Source: Curtobacterium sp. BH-2-1-1 (GTDB lineage: Bacteria; Actinomycetota; Actinomycetes; Actinomycetales; Microbacteriaceae). Taken from it: a stretch of 64,000 nt of DNA. Position numbers and translations under genes: made by a program. The stretch spans positions 1,922,001 through 1,986,000 of the forward strand of contig NZ_CP017580.1 of assembly GCF_001806325.1 (NCBI RefSeq). The letters are read 5' to 3'. Positions 55,601 through 63,907 of this stretch are shown here, piece after piece (the stretch's first letter is position 1; the number at the start of each line of letters is the position of its first letter). The notes under the pieces are model-generated. The model was given only the letters and a program-made list of their open reading frames with translations. It was not told the origin of the DNA and did no database searches.

Positions 55601-58250
55601 CCCGACGCGCACGACGGACCCGACCTCGTCGAACGACGACGCGGAGGCGACCACCGGCGTGGACGACACGACCTCGCTGACGATCGCCAAGGCGTTCGGC
55701 TCGACGGCGCAGACCGCGCCGGACGCGACCGACCGCGCGGCCCTGGTCGCGGGCGAGTCCGCGGACTGGACCATCCGGGTCGCCAACACCGGCACGGCCG
55801 ACGCACGCACGGTCCGGGTCTCGGACACGCTCGAGTCCGGCACGCGGCTCAGCGCCGACGGGCCGGTCGACAAGGCGACCGACACGATCACCCAGACGGA
55901 CGGCGCCTGGACCTGCACCGCACCCGCCGCCGACGGGAACGACGTGACCTGTGTGCTTGACGGCACCCTGGCCGCCGGGAAGAGCACGACGTTCACCATC
56001 ACGGTGACGACCCCGTCGTCGATGTCCGGCACCCTGCTGAACACGGCCGTGGTGACCGCCGACAACGCAGCGCCCGCCGAGGCGCAGGGCCGCAGCGACG
56101 CCACCCAGACCGCCGGCCTGTCGGTGACGAAGACCGCGGACGTCGAGACGGTCGACGCCGGGAAGGACGTCACCTACACGATCGCGGTCGCGAACCCGAC
56201 CGGCCCGTCCGACCTGCCCGCCGGTGACGGCACCTCGCCGAGCGTCCGCGTCCAGGACACCCTCCCGGCCGGCGTGGAGTTCCGCGGGCTGACCGCGGCG
56301 ACCCAGCAGCACTGGACGCTCGAGTCGAACGAGGACGGCGTGCTCACCCTGTCGAGCGCCGACGGGATCGCGGCGGGCGCGACCGACCCGAACACGATCG
56401 TCCTGACCGTGCACGTGCCGGCGTCCTTCCGCGGATCGTCGATCGTCAACACCGCGACCGCGGCGCCCGTCACGGCCACCGGCCCGACCGCGCACGACGA
56501 GGCGACCGTCGACGTCACCACGCACGCCGACCTGTCGATCTTGAAGCAGCGCACGAGCGCCCCGAGCGCCGACGCCGGCACGACCGTCACCTACGACGTC
56601 ACCGTGACGAACGACGGCCCCTCGGACGCGCAGGACGTCACGTGGACCGACACCCCGCCCGCGGGGATGACGGTCACGAAGGTCACGACGGACGACACGG
56701 CCTGGGAGCAGGGCGCGGATCCGAGCACCCGGTCGACCGACGTGGTCGCGAACGGTGCGACCACGGTGTTCCACGTGACCGCCTCGATCGCGTCCGGCAC
56801 TCCGGCCGGCACGCTCCGAAACACCGCGGTCGTGTCGAGTGCGACGCCCGACACGGACCCGACGAACGACACCGCCGGTGACGACGTCACGGTGACGACG
56901 CACGCTGCGCTCCGCCTGACCAAGACCCCGGTCGAGAAGCCCGGGGCGACGACGGCCGCGAAGCGCGTCACCGCCGGCGCCGAGCAGACCTGGTTGCTCC
57001 AGGTCAGCAACGAGGGTCCGTCGGACGAGCAGCCCACCACGGTCGTCACCGACCAACTGCCCGAGGGGCTGACGTTCACCGGCGCCTCGAGCGACGGAGC
57101 GGTGTGGACCTGCGACGGCACGACCGACCCGACCCTGGTGACGTGCTCGCTCCCGACGACGATCGTCGCCGGGACGGACGCCCCCGGCCTGTGGATCACC
57201 ACGAAGCTCGCGTCCGGCCACACCGCCAGCACGATCGAGAACCGCGCGGTGATCACCGGCCAGGGCACCAACCCGCCGGTCGGCACGAACGACGAGCCGG
57301 TGACGAGCCCCCTCGACGTCGACGAGGTGGCGAACGTGGCCATCACGATCGGGCACGACGGCACCGCGGTGATCGGCAAGGACCTGCCGGAGACGATCCG
57401 GGTCCGGAACGTCGGCCTCTCCGACGCCGCGGCGGTCACCGCGACCTACACGCTGCCGAAGGGCCTGACGTACGTCGGGGCCGAGGCTGACCCCGCGTGG
57501 ACCGTCACGTCCGTCACGAAGAACGCCGACGGCTCGACCACGGTGTCGTTCGCCCTCGCGGGCACGCTGCCGGCGGGCTCGCTCGCACCGGCGATCACGG
57601 TGCACCAGACGCCGACGGCCGCCGCCTACCCGGGCGTGCAGCCGAGCGCGACCGTGGCGACGAGCACGACCGAGACGACGCTCGCCGACAACGACGACTC
57701 GGACGAGCTGGCCGTCGACCCCGCGTCGAGCCTGGCGGTCACGAAGACGCACACTGGGCAGCTGGTCCGCGGGGAGACCGTCGGGTACACCATCACGGTG
57801 CGCAACGACGGCCCCACCGAGGACCCGGGCCCCGTGGTCGTCACGGACCGTCTGCCGGCCGGCCTCACCCTGGTGAGCGTGAACGACGCGAAGGCCGCGA
57901 GCTGCACCACCGGGCAGACCGTCACCTGCACCCTGACGGGTCCGCTCGCCGTCGACGGGAAGGTCGCGTTCCAGGTCACGGCGAAGGTCGCGACGGACGC
58001 ACCGAACCGCATCACGAACGTCGCCACGGTCGAGTCGCCGACGACGCAGGTGGTGCCGGTCGCGGGATCCGCCAGCCCGACGGACCCGATGCGCGCCAGC
58101 GACCCGGCCCCGGTGCGCGAAGCACCGGAGTCGGCGAGCGAGCTCGCCTTCACGGGTGCGGCCGGACTCGGCATCGGTGCGCTGATCGCGCTCCTCGCGA
58201 TGGCGGCCGGTGGCGTCCTGCTGGTGACGCGCCGACGTCGCCGAGCGTGA
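49644..58250 (+). CDS. giant DUF11-repeat surface protein with LAFTG sorting signal
   Basis: The 2868-residue protein starts with an export signal (RALAMLVVTALLAGLLAVLAVAQPAAA). It then has about eighteen DUF11-type repeats of 120-180 residues, each with a pattern like TYTITVTNxGPSxAxxVxVxDxLPAG. It ends with LAFTG (residues 2834-2838), a membrane helix and RRRRRA, a class E sortase signal of the LAxTG type common in actinobacteria. It is expected to be covalently fixed to peptidoglycan and to project far from the cell. Its role is probably adhesion or structural. No sortase gene is in the window. The ATG at 49644 has weak ribosome binding. Confidence 0.88.
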   Translation: MRPALFPARPRALAMLVVTALLAGLLAVLAVAQPAAADSVVTVTAKAPATALSGDPVNVTLTATNSTPASGGTPLYNLGYSYLLPAGVTYVAGSAKASGVALPDPTTSTPTAGGLLLVFSNVSDLVAGDEKSITFLVQPSTTTYPVGSSFAGTVQVAGSGNARNVPTFDPTTGAPATNATNAATAKSTTTAIAAIKVTKAEASLENELVRGVHDHPTVYTLTVQNTSTAPSNGVTVTDYLPAGLEFLQCGAVDNTTSGPEYAGAPDLTAATAAKASGTLTPANCLTPQSVTTVNNVPGKGTAVFTKVVWNLGQLTNAPVTIQYLAAVPLRENTMTFATGSQTPAAPTTAALASTANLDNNTGASTRQNTADTTSNGRGQTNTVTAAGTYTGKVDGTATSAQSSTASMTVEAMDLAVAKSVTTPVDGNVFAAGQQATYSLLIRTSEYESSAGITLTDTIPDGLCPAFPAGTKTTGTIPADCDPNTVSALNQPMTNGTVDQVAYDAAAGTFTMTFHVADLPTDGSVTVSYKALMRDKYSVTGSGGPTAAGDDFTNKVRIAGTSTGVHGDTGSTAVVDDSAATIVSNSPSIAKSVLPRASSDGVRKSADCTATTRTGYQTTTPTAPFQLGDVVCFRLQVDFPAGVQSRNATITDMLPVGTTAAGATWTEGTDWTYGSESSVPASDVTLKSSSATTASFAVGHTMSGASGTYVDGDGQAVRLVLYVAATVSTQGSSSTKVDLVDNLMKFAQQNTKGSVTSLRSSVGYTVAGTPTATLAKDIVKADGTTVSNPTTTTEGQVLSYRLNVGNTPATGTTSAIGSVTVWDALPSKVTCAMVTNLSDQGACGGAPTGAATKFTGVQYLTWTIPSIAASTTKSLTYDVQTPSPGYVGTTFPNYSSVVSFTTATDSGATTTWIPKRGTNATASSTPAAGQGTAPQADANRSVAIPGVTVAKSGAAVADSTLTNLSGDAAAPGQTLGYKYSATIADRTSAANATLTDPLPTGVGRTAATSWTLTFPDATTITVPASAQGTDVTGTYGGQTFTLTGTGNANGAGAVLFPATFDNTTGAPVKFEVVVTGLRATAGVGTYPASDGTGFTTAAPKNTATFTSKPSGVTAYTATASKTVTVQAPTVAIDKSDDLGGRTVAGGDTVTWTLRTTNTATSADARSTLVGDCFPDALTLTSSSAAETTPTSAQRAAFGSCPTGTTLHVWNATSDGVLAAGASATITVVATVKQDAPAGQTYRNTARVLASSLTTDYATANSSYVQLASDTDDVTVTGPSVTKRLTAPTWNPGTGASTGTASTDPSGTAALQVRPGDGATYTITTTIPANVALYDARITDVLPAGTAATGTPTATSSDDAVTATPSVDGASVVVRLSDIPTGIDHPVTITTSIPVTVGTDQVAGTGLANTATLAWNRTSKGAAPTDASVTSNAANGSVVAPSLAIAKTATVGSQTSTTMNVEPGQTITYRVTVTNSGSPAYGTPVTDCVPDGITVDRASLTADGAEIAADADCGGGRITWPTAVIGAGATVTHTYTAKLAEDATLSGSPLVNTASTGVYHSLASGGADYAAARATASVTPSFPRVAVTKSNDTIGGLSYVGVASDFSVTFSNTGSAAASVRVQDVLPANWSYVSGSATVARDGGAASAVADPTRSGGTTLTWADLGALGADRSLVLHYRAVPGTGATTDPGAGTSIAHTNHVTATVTSASGGTGSAKGSFVSYPNGGDDATATARIAAADLALTKTATTSKVVAGATTAKAWTIRVTNTGPDAAHGTTVVDAPTGLASGSTLAFTGSGWTCTPDDGTWSCVNGATVAAGDSFPELDVALTLPANAPLTAVRNTATIHQGTGQTFDPESGNDSDTASVTPVAIADLAITKTGPSGKVQAGRTISWNLSVENRTDPTTQSVSDARGTVTVTDTLPDTVTLVGATSDDPAWTCATDDDTVTCTRDGLANGTTAGAITVTATVHPDVTASQSIVNTAAVAVDPTRTTDPTSSNDDAEATTGVDDTTSLTIAKAFGSTAQTAPDATDRAALVAGESADWTIRVANTGTADARTVRVSDTLESGTRLSADGPVDKATDTITQTDGAWTCTAPAADGNDVTCVLDGTLAAGKSTTFTITVTTPSSMSGTLLNTAVVTADNAAPAEAQGRSDATQTAGLSVTKTADVETVDAGKDVTYTIAVANPTGPSDLPAGDGTSPSVRVQDTLPAGVEFRGLTAATQQHWTLESNEDGVLTLSSADGIAAGATDPNTIVLTVHVPASFRGSSIVNTATAAPVTATGPTAHDEATVDVTTHADLSILKQRTSAPSADAGTTVTYDVTVTNDGPSDAQDVTWTDTPPAGMTVTKVTTDDTAWEQGADPSTRSTDVVANGATTVFHVTASIASGTPAGTLRNTAVVSSATPDTDPTNDTAGDDVTVTTHAALRLTKTPVEKPGATTAAKRVTAGAEQTWLLQVSNEGPSDEQPTTVVTDQLPEGLTFTGASSDGAVWTCDGTTDPTLVTCSLPTTIVAGTDAPGLWITTKLASGHTASTIENRAVITGQGTNPPVGTNDEPVTSPLDVDEVANVAITIGHDGTAVIGKDLPETIRVRNVGLSDAAAVTATYTLPKGLTYVGAEADPAWTVTSVTKNADGSTTVSFALAGTLPAGSLAPAITVHQTPTAAAYPGVQPSATVATSTTETTLADNDDSDELAVDPASSLAVTKTHTGQLVRGETVGYTITVRNDGPTEDPGPVVVTDRLPAGLTLVSVNDAKAASCTTGQTVTCTLTGPLAVDGKVAFQVTAKVATDAPNRITNVATVESPTTQVVPVAGSASPTDPMRASDPAPVREAPESASELAFTGAAGLGIGALIALLAMAAGGVLLVTRRRRRA

Positions 58251-58260
58251 CCACCTGACG

Positions 58261-58300
58261 GACGGGAGGCGCGGTGCCGGCTGGCACCGTCCCTCCCGTC
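58261..58300. repeat. GGAGGCGCGG-family palindrome after the giant gene
   Basis: The arms 58261-58280 and 58281-58300 pair with two mismatches and share the 5' arm GACGGGAGGCGCGGTGCC with the copy at 1686. Here it separates two genes in the same direction and would end the giant transcript. Confidence 0.75.
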
Positions 58301-58405
58301 TCGGCCGTCACCCCGCTGGCGCGGTGCGCCGGAACCGGCGGGTGGGGCCCACCTCCCGTCCGTCGCCGGGCCGGGTCACAGGCGGTGGCGAGTTGAATCG
58401 AGAGC

Positions 58406-59383
58406 GTGACCCGTCTCCGCCGCTCCGCGACCAACGGTCGCGGCTACCACCGCGTCCGCAGCGGGCGTGGCTTCTCCTACCGCGACCCGGACGGCACCAC
58501 CGTCACCGACGCCGCGGTCCGGCAGCGTCTCGAGGACCTCGTCATCCCGCCCGCGTGGGACGACGTGTGGATCTCGCCGTACGACAACGGGCACGTGCTC
58601 GCGACCGGCGTCGACGGCGCCGGTCGGCGGCAGTACATGTACCACCCGTCCTGGCGCGAACGGATGGACCGCATCAAGTACGACCGTGCGCTGGCGCTCG
58701 CCGAATCCCTGCCGGTCGCACGACGCGGGGTCACCATGGACCTCCGGCGGCCGGAGCCAGACCGGCAGCGTGCCCTCGCGGCGGCCTTCCGGATGCTCGA
58801 CCAGGGTTCCCTGCGGGTCGGGTCGGAGCGGTACGCCACCGAGCACGGCAGCCGTGGTCTGTCCACCCTGCTGTGCGCGCACGCCCACGTCTCCGGCGAC
58901 GACATCGAGCTCGACTTCCCGGGCAAGAGCGGCCAGGAGTGGTCGTCGTCGATCCACGACCCGGACCTCGCGACCGTCATCGCGGGCATGAAGCGACGCG
59001 GACCGAACGCCCGGCTGCTCTCGTTCCGTGCACGCCGCGGCGCCGAGTGGGAGCCCCTCTCCGCCGAGGACATCAACGAGTACGTGAAGGAACGTGCCGG
59101 TGACGAGTTCACCGCGAAGGACTTCCGCACCCTGCACGGCACCGTCGCCGCCGCGGTCGACCTCGCGGCGACCGGGCCGCAGTCGTCCGCGGCGAAACGG
59201 AAGAAGGCGGTGTCGCACGCGGTGAAGGTCGCGAGCGAGGAACTCGGCAACACCCCGACGGTGTGCCGCCAGAGCTACATCGACCCGCGCCTGCTCGACG
59301 CCTACGACCACGGCGAGACCATCGACCCCGACCGCACGCACGCGGCCGAGTCGGAGGTCCGCGCACTGCTCTACCGACAGTGA
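58406..59383 (+). CDS. eukaryotic-type DNA topoisomerase IB
   Basis: The 325-residue protein is a bacterial type IB topoisomerase. The N-terminal DNA-binding part includes LEDLVIPPAWDDVWISP and YMYHPSWRERMDRIKYDRAL. The catalytic domain contains RVGSERYATEHGSRGLSTL, FTAKDFRTLHGT and the active-site tyrosine Y291 in CRQSYIDPRLL. It relaxes positive and negative supercoils without ATP. The GTG at 58406 follows TTGAAT by seven bases. It is preceded by the repeat at 58261 and has no operon partner. Confidence 0.93.
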   Translation: MTRLRRSATNGRGYHRVRSGRGFSYRDPDGTTVTDAAVRQRLEDLVIPPAWDDVWISPYDNGHVLATGVDGAGRRQYMYHPSWRERMDRIKYDRALALAESLPVARRGVTMDLRRPEPDRQRALAAAFRMLDQGSLRVGSERYATEHGSRGLSTLLCAHAHVSGDDIELDFPGKSGQEWSSSIHDPDLATVIAGMKRRGPNARLLSFRARRGAEWEPLSAEDINEYVKERAGDEFTAKDFRTLHGTVAAAVDLAATGPQSSAAKRKKAVSHAVKVASEELGNTPTVCRQSYIDPRLLDAYDHGETIDPDRTHAAESEVRALLYRQ

Positions 59384-59463
59384 CCGGGAAGGGGCCGGGA
59401 TGACGTACCGTTGGACCTCGTGCCCGAACACCCCCACCCGGGCACGGAAGGACCCCACCAGTC

Positions 59464-60276
59464 GTGACTGACGAGTGCATCCACGGATTCCCCACCGAAC
59501 TCTGCGACATCTGCGCGCCACGGCAGCGCGAGGCAGCAGAGCTCCCCACCACCCCGACCCCGCGTCGCACCCGGATCACCACCTCGCTCCGGACCGTGCC
59601 CGGCCAGGCGGCGACCCCGGCGTCCTCGCTGCGGTCCCCGGTGCCCGACCTGCCCGAGGCGCGTGACTTCGCCTCGCTCCGCGCGCACCACGTGACGCAC
59701 GTGGACAACCTCGACGACATCGTGGGGTCCGGTGCGATCCTCGCGTCGGACGCCGTGACGCCGGTCGTCGACGTCGCCTCCGCCGCTGCCCGGGCCGCAC
59801 GCGCCGAGGCACACGCCCCCGACGGCTCCCCGGTCGCCGCGCACGTGCCGTTCACGCTGTCGCCCGACGCGACCCGCTGGGACGAGCTGCGCACCGGCGC
59901 CGAGGGCGAGCGGTGGTCCGACGCGGCCCGCCGGACCCGGGCGACGGAGTACATCATGCTCGTCGTGCCGGTGTCGGCCTTCGGGGCGTCGGTCATCGTC
60001 GCCGACCAGGACGCCGACGCCGAGGACGTCCGGTTCGCGGTCGGGCCCGAGGCCGCGACGAACCTCATCCGTCGCACGGACTTCACCGACCCGGAGATGC
60101 TCGGCCTCGAGCTGCTCGCCGGCCCGAGCGTGCCGTTCTCCGCCGTCGCGGTCATCGGCGTCCCCAACGACCGCGTCCGCCAGACGGTCAAGGCCGTGCT
60201 CAAGGACCACGGCGGACACGCTCCCCGGGTCGCGGTCTTCCCCCCGTGGTTCGTCCCCCCGGTGGTCGCGGAGTAG
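59464..60276 (+). CDS. DarT-like ADP-ribosyltransferase domain protein with Cys/His knuckle
   Basis: The 270-residue protein starts with a CIHGFPTELCDIC motif (Cys5, His7, Cys14, Cys17; a likely zinc knuckle) and an Arg/Pro/Ser linker. From about residue 75 it matches the DarT/DUF4433 fold: HHVTHVDNLDDIVGSG (NAD-binding start), AHVPFTLSPDATRWDEL, and near the C-terminus the segment GLELLAGPSVPF where the catalytic Glu is expected. DarT modifies thymidine in single-stranded DNA with ADP-ribose and is normally paired with the DarG macrodomain antidote. No DarG is adjacent here. The GTG at 59464 follows GGAAGGA. The match is by motif; the activity is inferred. Confidence 0.72.
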   Translation: MTDECIHGFPTELCDICAPRQREAAELPTTPTPRRTRITTSLRTVPGQAATPASSLRSPVPDLPEARDFASLRAHHVTHVDNLDDIVGSGAILASDAVTPVVDVASAAARAARAEAHAPDGSPVAAHVPFTLSPDATRWDELRTGAEGERWSDAARRTRATEYIMLVVPVSAFGASVIVADQDADAEDVRFAVGPEAATNLIRRTDFTDPEMLGLELLAGPSVPFSAVAVIGVPNDRVRQTVKAVLKDHGGHAPRVAVFPPWFVPPVVAE

Positions 60277-60292
60277 TCCCGACCGACCCCTG

Positions 60293-60329
60293 CGACGTGC
60301 CCTCCGGACCGGCTCCGGAGGGCACGTCG
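60293..60329 (+). terminator. terminator after the DarT-like gene
   Basis: CGACGTGCCCTCCGGA (60293-60308) and TCCGGAGGGCACGTCG (60314-60329) form a perfect 16-base-pair stem with a five-base loop, 17 bases past the stop codon. Confidence 0.9.
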
Positions 60330-60340
60330 TGCGTCGGGGG

Positions 60341-60359
60341 CGACCCGCGCCTCCTGGCC
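60341..60359. repeat. half-site of the GGAGGCGCGG family
   Basis: The 19 bases CGACCCGCGCCTCCTGGCC are the exact reverse complement of 10908-10926. No long hairpin forms here. Confidence 0.6.
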
Positions 60360-60426
60360 CTCGATCCGCGTGGATCCGGGGAAGCGGGCCGATCCCGACA
60401 CGCCCGTGATCCGCGACACGCCCGGG

Positions 60427-60455
60427 TTGCACGGATGCCGTGCCTATGCGAGACT
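60427..60455 (+). promoter_or_regulatory. probable S10 operon promoter
   Basis: TTGCAC (60427-60432), 17 bases and GAGACT (60450-60455) with TGC just before give a fair promoter. It leaves an untranslated leader of about 340 bases before rpsJ. Confidence 0.5.
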
Positions 60456-60797
60456 TGTCCGGTTCCGAAATTCCGCGCGCGTTCGCGTGCGCAGGATCAC
60501 TGCTCTGGCAGTGCACAACCCCCCTGTCCAGCAGGGCTGGGTTGGGCCGCAGGCAGCAGAACACGATCGACTCCCCACCAAGCGTGACGGGCACTGCTGT
60601 GCCCAGAGCGTGCGGGAGACGACATGCCCACGCTGAACGGCCCAGGTCGCTCCGCGCGGTTGACACGAGAACAGCGGTCATCCCCAGCGGATGCGGCCGG
60701 TTGGTTCACAGAAAACAGCCAAGCCCTGCAGGAATGCACGGTGGCGGCGGCGTCAGGCGGCCCGAGGGTGCGCGGCGCAGAGAGGACAAAGAGACAC

Positions 60798-61106
60798 ATG
60801 GCGGGACAGAAGATCCGCATCCGGCTCAAGTCGTACGACCACGAGGTCATCGACACGTCGGCCCGGAAGATCGTCGACACGGTGACCCGTGCCGGTGCGA
60901 CCGTGGTCGGCCCGGTGCCGCTCCCCACCGAGAAGAACGTGGTCACCGTGATCCGTTCTCCCCACAAGTACAAGGACTCGCGCGAGCACTTCGAGAAGCG
61001 CACGCACAAGCGGGTCATCGACATCGTCGACCCGACGCCGAAGGCCGTCGACTCGCTCATGCGACTCGACCTCCCGGCCGACGTCAACATCGAGATCAAG
61101 CTGTAA
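60798..61106 (+). CDS. rpsJ: 30S ribosomal protein S10
   Basis: The 102-residue protein is canonical S10 ([18 protein letters not shown], then [15 protein letters not shown]). It also acts in transcription antitermination with NusB. The ATG at 60798 is chosen because the protein N-terminus matches the family and a longer in-frame extension from 60624 has no conserved sequence. It heads the S10 operon. Confidence 0.97.
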   Translation: MAGQKIRIRLKSYDHEVIDTSARKIVDTVTRAGATVVGPVPLPTEKNVVTVIRSPHKYKDSREHFEKRTHKRVIDIVDPTPKAVDSLMRLDLPADVNIEIKL

Positions 61107-61119
61107 GGGGGCTGGACTG

Positions 61120-61773
61120 ATGGCGAACTCAACCAAGACCGTCAAGGGCCTCCTCGGCAAGAAGCTCGGGATGACCCAGGTGTGGGACGAGAACAACAAG
61201 TTCATCCCCGTCACCGTGATCGAGGTCGGCCCGAACGTGGTCACCCAGATCCGCAACGTCGAGCGCGACGGCTACGAGGCGATCCAGATCGCCGCCGGCG
61301 CCATCGACCCGCGCAAGGTCAACAAGCCGGCCGCCGGCCACTTCGAGGCAGCCGGGGTCACCCCGCGCCGCACCCTCACGGAGATCCGCACCAACGACTC
61401 CGCTGAGTACACGCTCGGCCAGGAGCTCACCGTCGACACGTTCGAGGCGGGCCAGAAGGTCGACGTCGTCGGCACCTCCAAGGGCAAGGGCTTCGCCGGT
61501 GTCATGAAGCGCCACGGCTTCGCCGGTGTGTCCGCTTCGCACGGTGCCCACCGCAACCACCGCAAGCCCGGTTCGATCGGTGCTTCGTCGACCCCGTCGC
61601 GTGTCTTCAAGGGCATGCGCATGGCGGGTCGCATGGGTGGCGAGCGTGTGACCGTCCTCAACCTCACGGTGCACGCCGTCGACGCCGAGAAGGGTCTGCT
61701 GCTCGTCAAGGGCGCGATCCCCGGTGCTCGCGGTCGCTCCGTCTTCGTCCGCACCGCCGTGAAGGGTAAGTGA
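61120..61773 (+). CDS. rplC: 50S ribosomal protein L3
   Basis: The 217-residue protein is canonical L3 ([18 protein letters not shown]..., later [15 protein letters not shown]), which binds near the peptidyl transferase centre. ATG 61120 follows GGGGGC. Its stop overlaps the alternative rplD GTG at 61770. Confidence 0.98.
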   Translation: MANSTKTVKGLLGKKLGMTQVWDENNKFIPVTVIEVGPNVVTQIRNVERDGYEAIQIAAGAIDPRKVNKPAAGHFEAAGVTPRRTLTEIRTNDSAEYTLGQELTVDTFEAGQKVDVVGTSKGKGFAGVMKRHGFAGVSASHGAHRNHRKPGSIGASSTPSRVFKGMRMAGRMGGERVTVLNLTVHAVDAEKGLLLVKGAIPGARGRSVFVRTAVKGK

Positions 61774-61775
61774 TC

Positions 61776-62435
61776 ATGGCCACCACGACCGCAACCACGA
61801 TCGACGTCCTCGACGCATCGGGCGTCAAGTCCGGCACCGTCGAGCTCCCCGCCGAGCTCTTCGATGTCGAGACCAACGTCCCGCTGATCCACCAGGTCGT
61901 CACCGCGCAGCTCGCAGCCGCGCGTCAGGGCACCCACAAGACCAAGAACCGCGGCGAGGTCCGCGGTGCTGGTCGCAAGCCGTTCAAGCAGAAGGGCACC
62001 GGCCGCTCCCGTCAGGGTTCGGTCCGCGCTCCGGAGCACACCGGTGGTGGCGTCGTCCACGGACCGACCCCGCGCGACTACTCGCAGCGCACCCCGAAGA
62101 AGATGATCGCCGCTGCTCTGCTCGGCTCGCTCTCGGACCGCGCCCGCGGTGGCCGCATCTCCGCTGTGGAGGGCTTCGTCGCGGCCGAGGTGCCGTCGAC
62201 CAAGACCGCCCGCACGCTCATCGAGAAGGTCGCGCCCGTCAAGCACGTGCTCGTCGTGCTCGAGCAGGACGACGAGCTCACGCTCAAGTCGATCCGCAAC
62301 CTGCCGAACGTCCACGCGCTCTCGTACGGCCAGCTCAACGCCTACGACGTGCTCAAGGCCGACGCGCTCGTCTTCAGCAAGAGCGCACTCGACGCCTTCA
62401 TCGCGTCGAAGACCGCGAAGGAGATCTCCGCATGA
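61776..62435 (+). CDS. rplD: 50S ribosomal protein L4
   Basis: The 219-residue protein is canonical L4 with a long loop ([29 protein letters not shown]) that lines the peptide exit tunnel. I choose ATG 61776 ([14 protein letters not shown]), two bases after the L3 stop, over the GTG at 61770 that overlaps it. L4 can autoregulate the S10 operon in other bacteria. Confidence 0.97.
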   Translation: MATTTATTIDVLDASGVKSGTVELPAELFDVETNVPLIHQVVTAQLAAARQGTHKTKNRGEVRGAGRKPFKQKGTGRSRQGSVRAPEHTGGGVVHGPTPRDYSQRTPKKMIAAALLGSLSDRARGGRISAVEGFVAAEVPSTKTARTLIEKVAPVKHVLVVLEQDDELTLKSIRNLPNVHALSYGQLNAYDVLKADALVFSKSALDAFIASKTAKEISA

Positions 62436-62731
62436 GCGGCTTCAACAAGGACCCGCGCGACATCATCATCTCGCCGGTCGTCTCGGAGAAGAGCTACGGC
62501 CTGATCGACCAGGGCAAGTACACGTTCATCGTGGACCCCCGTTCGAACAAGACCGAGATCAAGCTCGCCATCGAGAAGATCTTCGACGTCAAGGTCGCGA
62601 GCATCAACACGCTGAACCGTCCGGGCAAGACCCGTCGCACGCGCTTCGGCATGGGCAAGCGCAAGGACACCAAGCGTGCCATCGTGACGCTCAAGTCCGG
62701 TTCGATCGACATCTTCACGGCTGTCGGCTGA
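62432..62731 (+). CDS. rplW: 50S ribosomal protein L23
   Basis: The 99-residue protein is canonical L23 ([19 protein letters not shown]), at the exit-tunnel rim where trigger factor and SRP dock. ATG 62432 overlaps the rplD stop by four bases (ATGA). Confidence 0.98.
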   Translation: MSGFNKDPRDIIISPVVSEKSYGLIDQGKYTFIVDPRSNKTEIKLAIEKIFDVKVASINTLNRPGKTRRTRFGMGKRKDTKRAIVTLKSGSIDIFTAVG

Positions 62732-62749
62732 GGACCAGAGGGATAAATC

Positions 62750-63589
62750 ATGGCTATTCGTAACTACAAGCCGACGACCCCCGGTCGTCGCGGCTCGTCG
62801 GTCGCCGACTTCGCTGAGATCACCCGTTCGACGCCGGAGAAGTCGCTGCTTCGTCCGCTGCCGAAGACCGGTGGCCGCAACAGCTCCGGCCGCATCACCA
62901 CCCGTCACATCGGTGGTGGCCACAAGCGTCAGTACCGCGTGATCGACTTCCGTCGTCACGACAAGGACGGCATCGACGCCAAGGTCGCGCACATCGAGTA
63001 CGACCCGAACCGCACGGCGCGCATCGCGCTCCTGCACTACGTGGACGGCACGAAGCGCTACATCATCGCGCCGAACAAGCTCAAGCAGGGCGACGTCATC
63101 GAGCAGGGCGCCGGTGCGGACATCAAGCCGGGCAACAACCTGCCGCTGCGCAACATCCCCGTGGGTACCGTCGTGCACGCGATCGAGCTCCGCCCCGGTG
63201 GCGGCGCCAAGCTCGCGCGTTCGGCCGGCGCCTCGGTGCGTCTCGTCGCCAAGGACGGCCCCTACGCGCAGCTCCGTCTGCCGTCGGGCGAGGTCCGCAA
63301 CGTCGACGCACGCTGCCGCGCCACGATCGGCGAGGTCGGCAACGCCGAGCAGTCGAACATCAACTGGGGCAAGGCCGGCCGCATGCGCTGGAAGGGCGTC
63401 CGCCCGACCGTGCGTGGTGTCGCGATGAACCCGGTCGACCACCCGCACGGTGGTGGCGAGGGCAAGACCTCCGGTGGCCGTCACCCGGTCAGCCCGTGGG
63501 GTCAGGCCGAGGGTCGCACGCGCAAGCCGAACAAGCCGAGCGACAAGCTCATCGTCCGTCGCCGTAACGCCGGCAAGAAGCGCAAGTAG
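62750..63589 (+). CDS. rplB: 50S ribosomal protein L2
   Basis: The 279-residue protein is canonical L2 with the conserved C-terminal region [21 protein letters not shown], essential for peptidyl transferase assembly. It starts at ATG 62750, 18 bases after rplW, after AGAGG. Confidence 0.98.
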   Translation: MAIRNYKPTTPGRRGSSVADFAEITRSTPEKSLLRPLPKTGGRNSSGRITTRHIGGGHKRQYRVIDFRRHDKDGIDAKVAHIEYDPNRTARIALLHYVDGTKRYIIAPNKLKQGDVIEQGAGADIKPGNNLPLRNIPVGTVVHAIELRPGGGAKLARSAGASVRLVAKDGPYAQLRLPSGEVRNVDARCRATIGEVGNAEQSNINWGKAGRMRWKGVRPTVRGVAMNPVDHPHGGGEGKTSGGRHPVSPWGQAEGRTRKPNKPSDKLIVRRRNAGKKRK

Positions 63590-63600
63590 GAGTTCAGAAG

Positions 63601-63882
63601 ATGCCACGCAGTCTGAAGAAGGGCCCCTTCGTCGACGAGCACCTGCTCCGCAAGGTCGTCACGCAGAACGAGGCCAACACCAAGAACGTGATCCGCACCT
63701 GGTCGCGTCGCTCGATGATCATCCCGAACATGCTCGGGCACACGATCGCCGTGCACGACGGCCGCAAGCACATCCCGGTGTTCGTCACCGAGTCGATGGT
63801 CGGTCACAAGCTCGGCGAGTTCGCGCCGACCCGCACCTTCCGTGGTCACGTGAAGGACGACAAGAAGGGCCGTCGCCGCTAA
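63601..63882 (+). CDS. rpsS: 30S ribosomal protein S19
   Basis: The 93-residue protein is canonical S19 ([18 protein letters not shown]). ATG 63601 lies 11 bases after the rplB stop with AGGAG upstream. Confidence 0.98.
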   Translation: MPRSLKKGPFVDEHLLRKVVTQNEANTKNVIRTWSRRSMIIPNMLGHTIAVHDGRKHIPVFVTESMVGHKLGEFAPTRTFRGHVKDDKKGRRR

Positions 63883-63907
63883 GGCGGCGACGCAGAGGAG
63901 GAACGAA

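Larger units (their letters stand above)
60277..60797 (+). other. S10 operon upstream region
   Basis: These 521 bases hold no gene. They contain a strong terminator (60293-60329), a half-site of the GGAGGCGCGG repeat (60341-60359), a probable promoter (60427-60455) and then a leader of about 340 bases. The leader is AT-poor and has no element I can name. Confidence 0.6.

Noticed and set aside
48804..57752. A minus-strand open frame of almost 9 kb opposite the giant DUF11 gene
   Set aside because: Its translation is Arg/Gly/Ala-rich without domains, as expected for the antisense frame of high-GC coding DNA. The plus strand has export signal, repeats and sorting motif.
60624..60797. N-terminal extension of rpsJ
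   Set aside because: Not conserved-looking, no ribosome site, and the standard S10 start lies at 60798.
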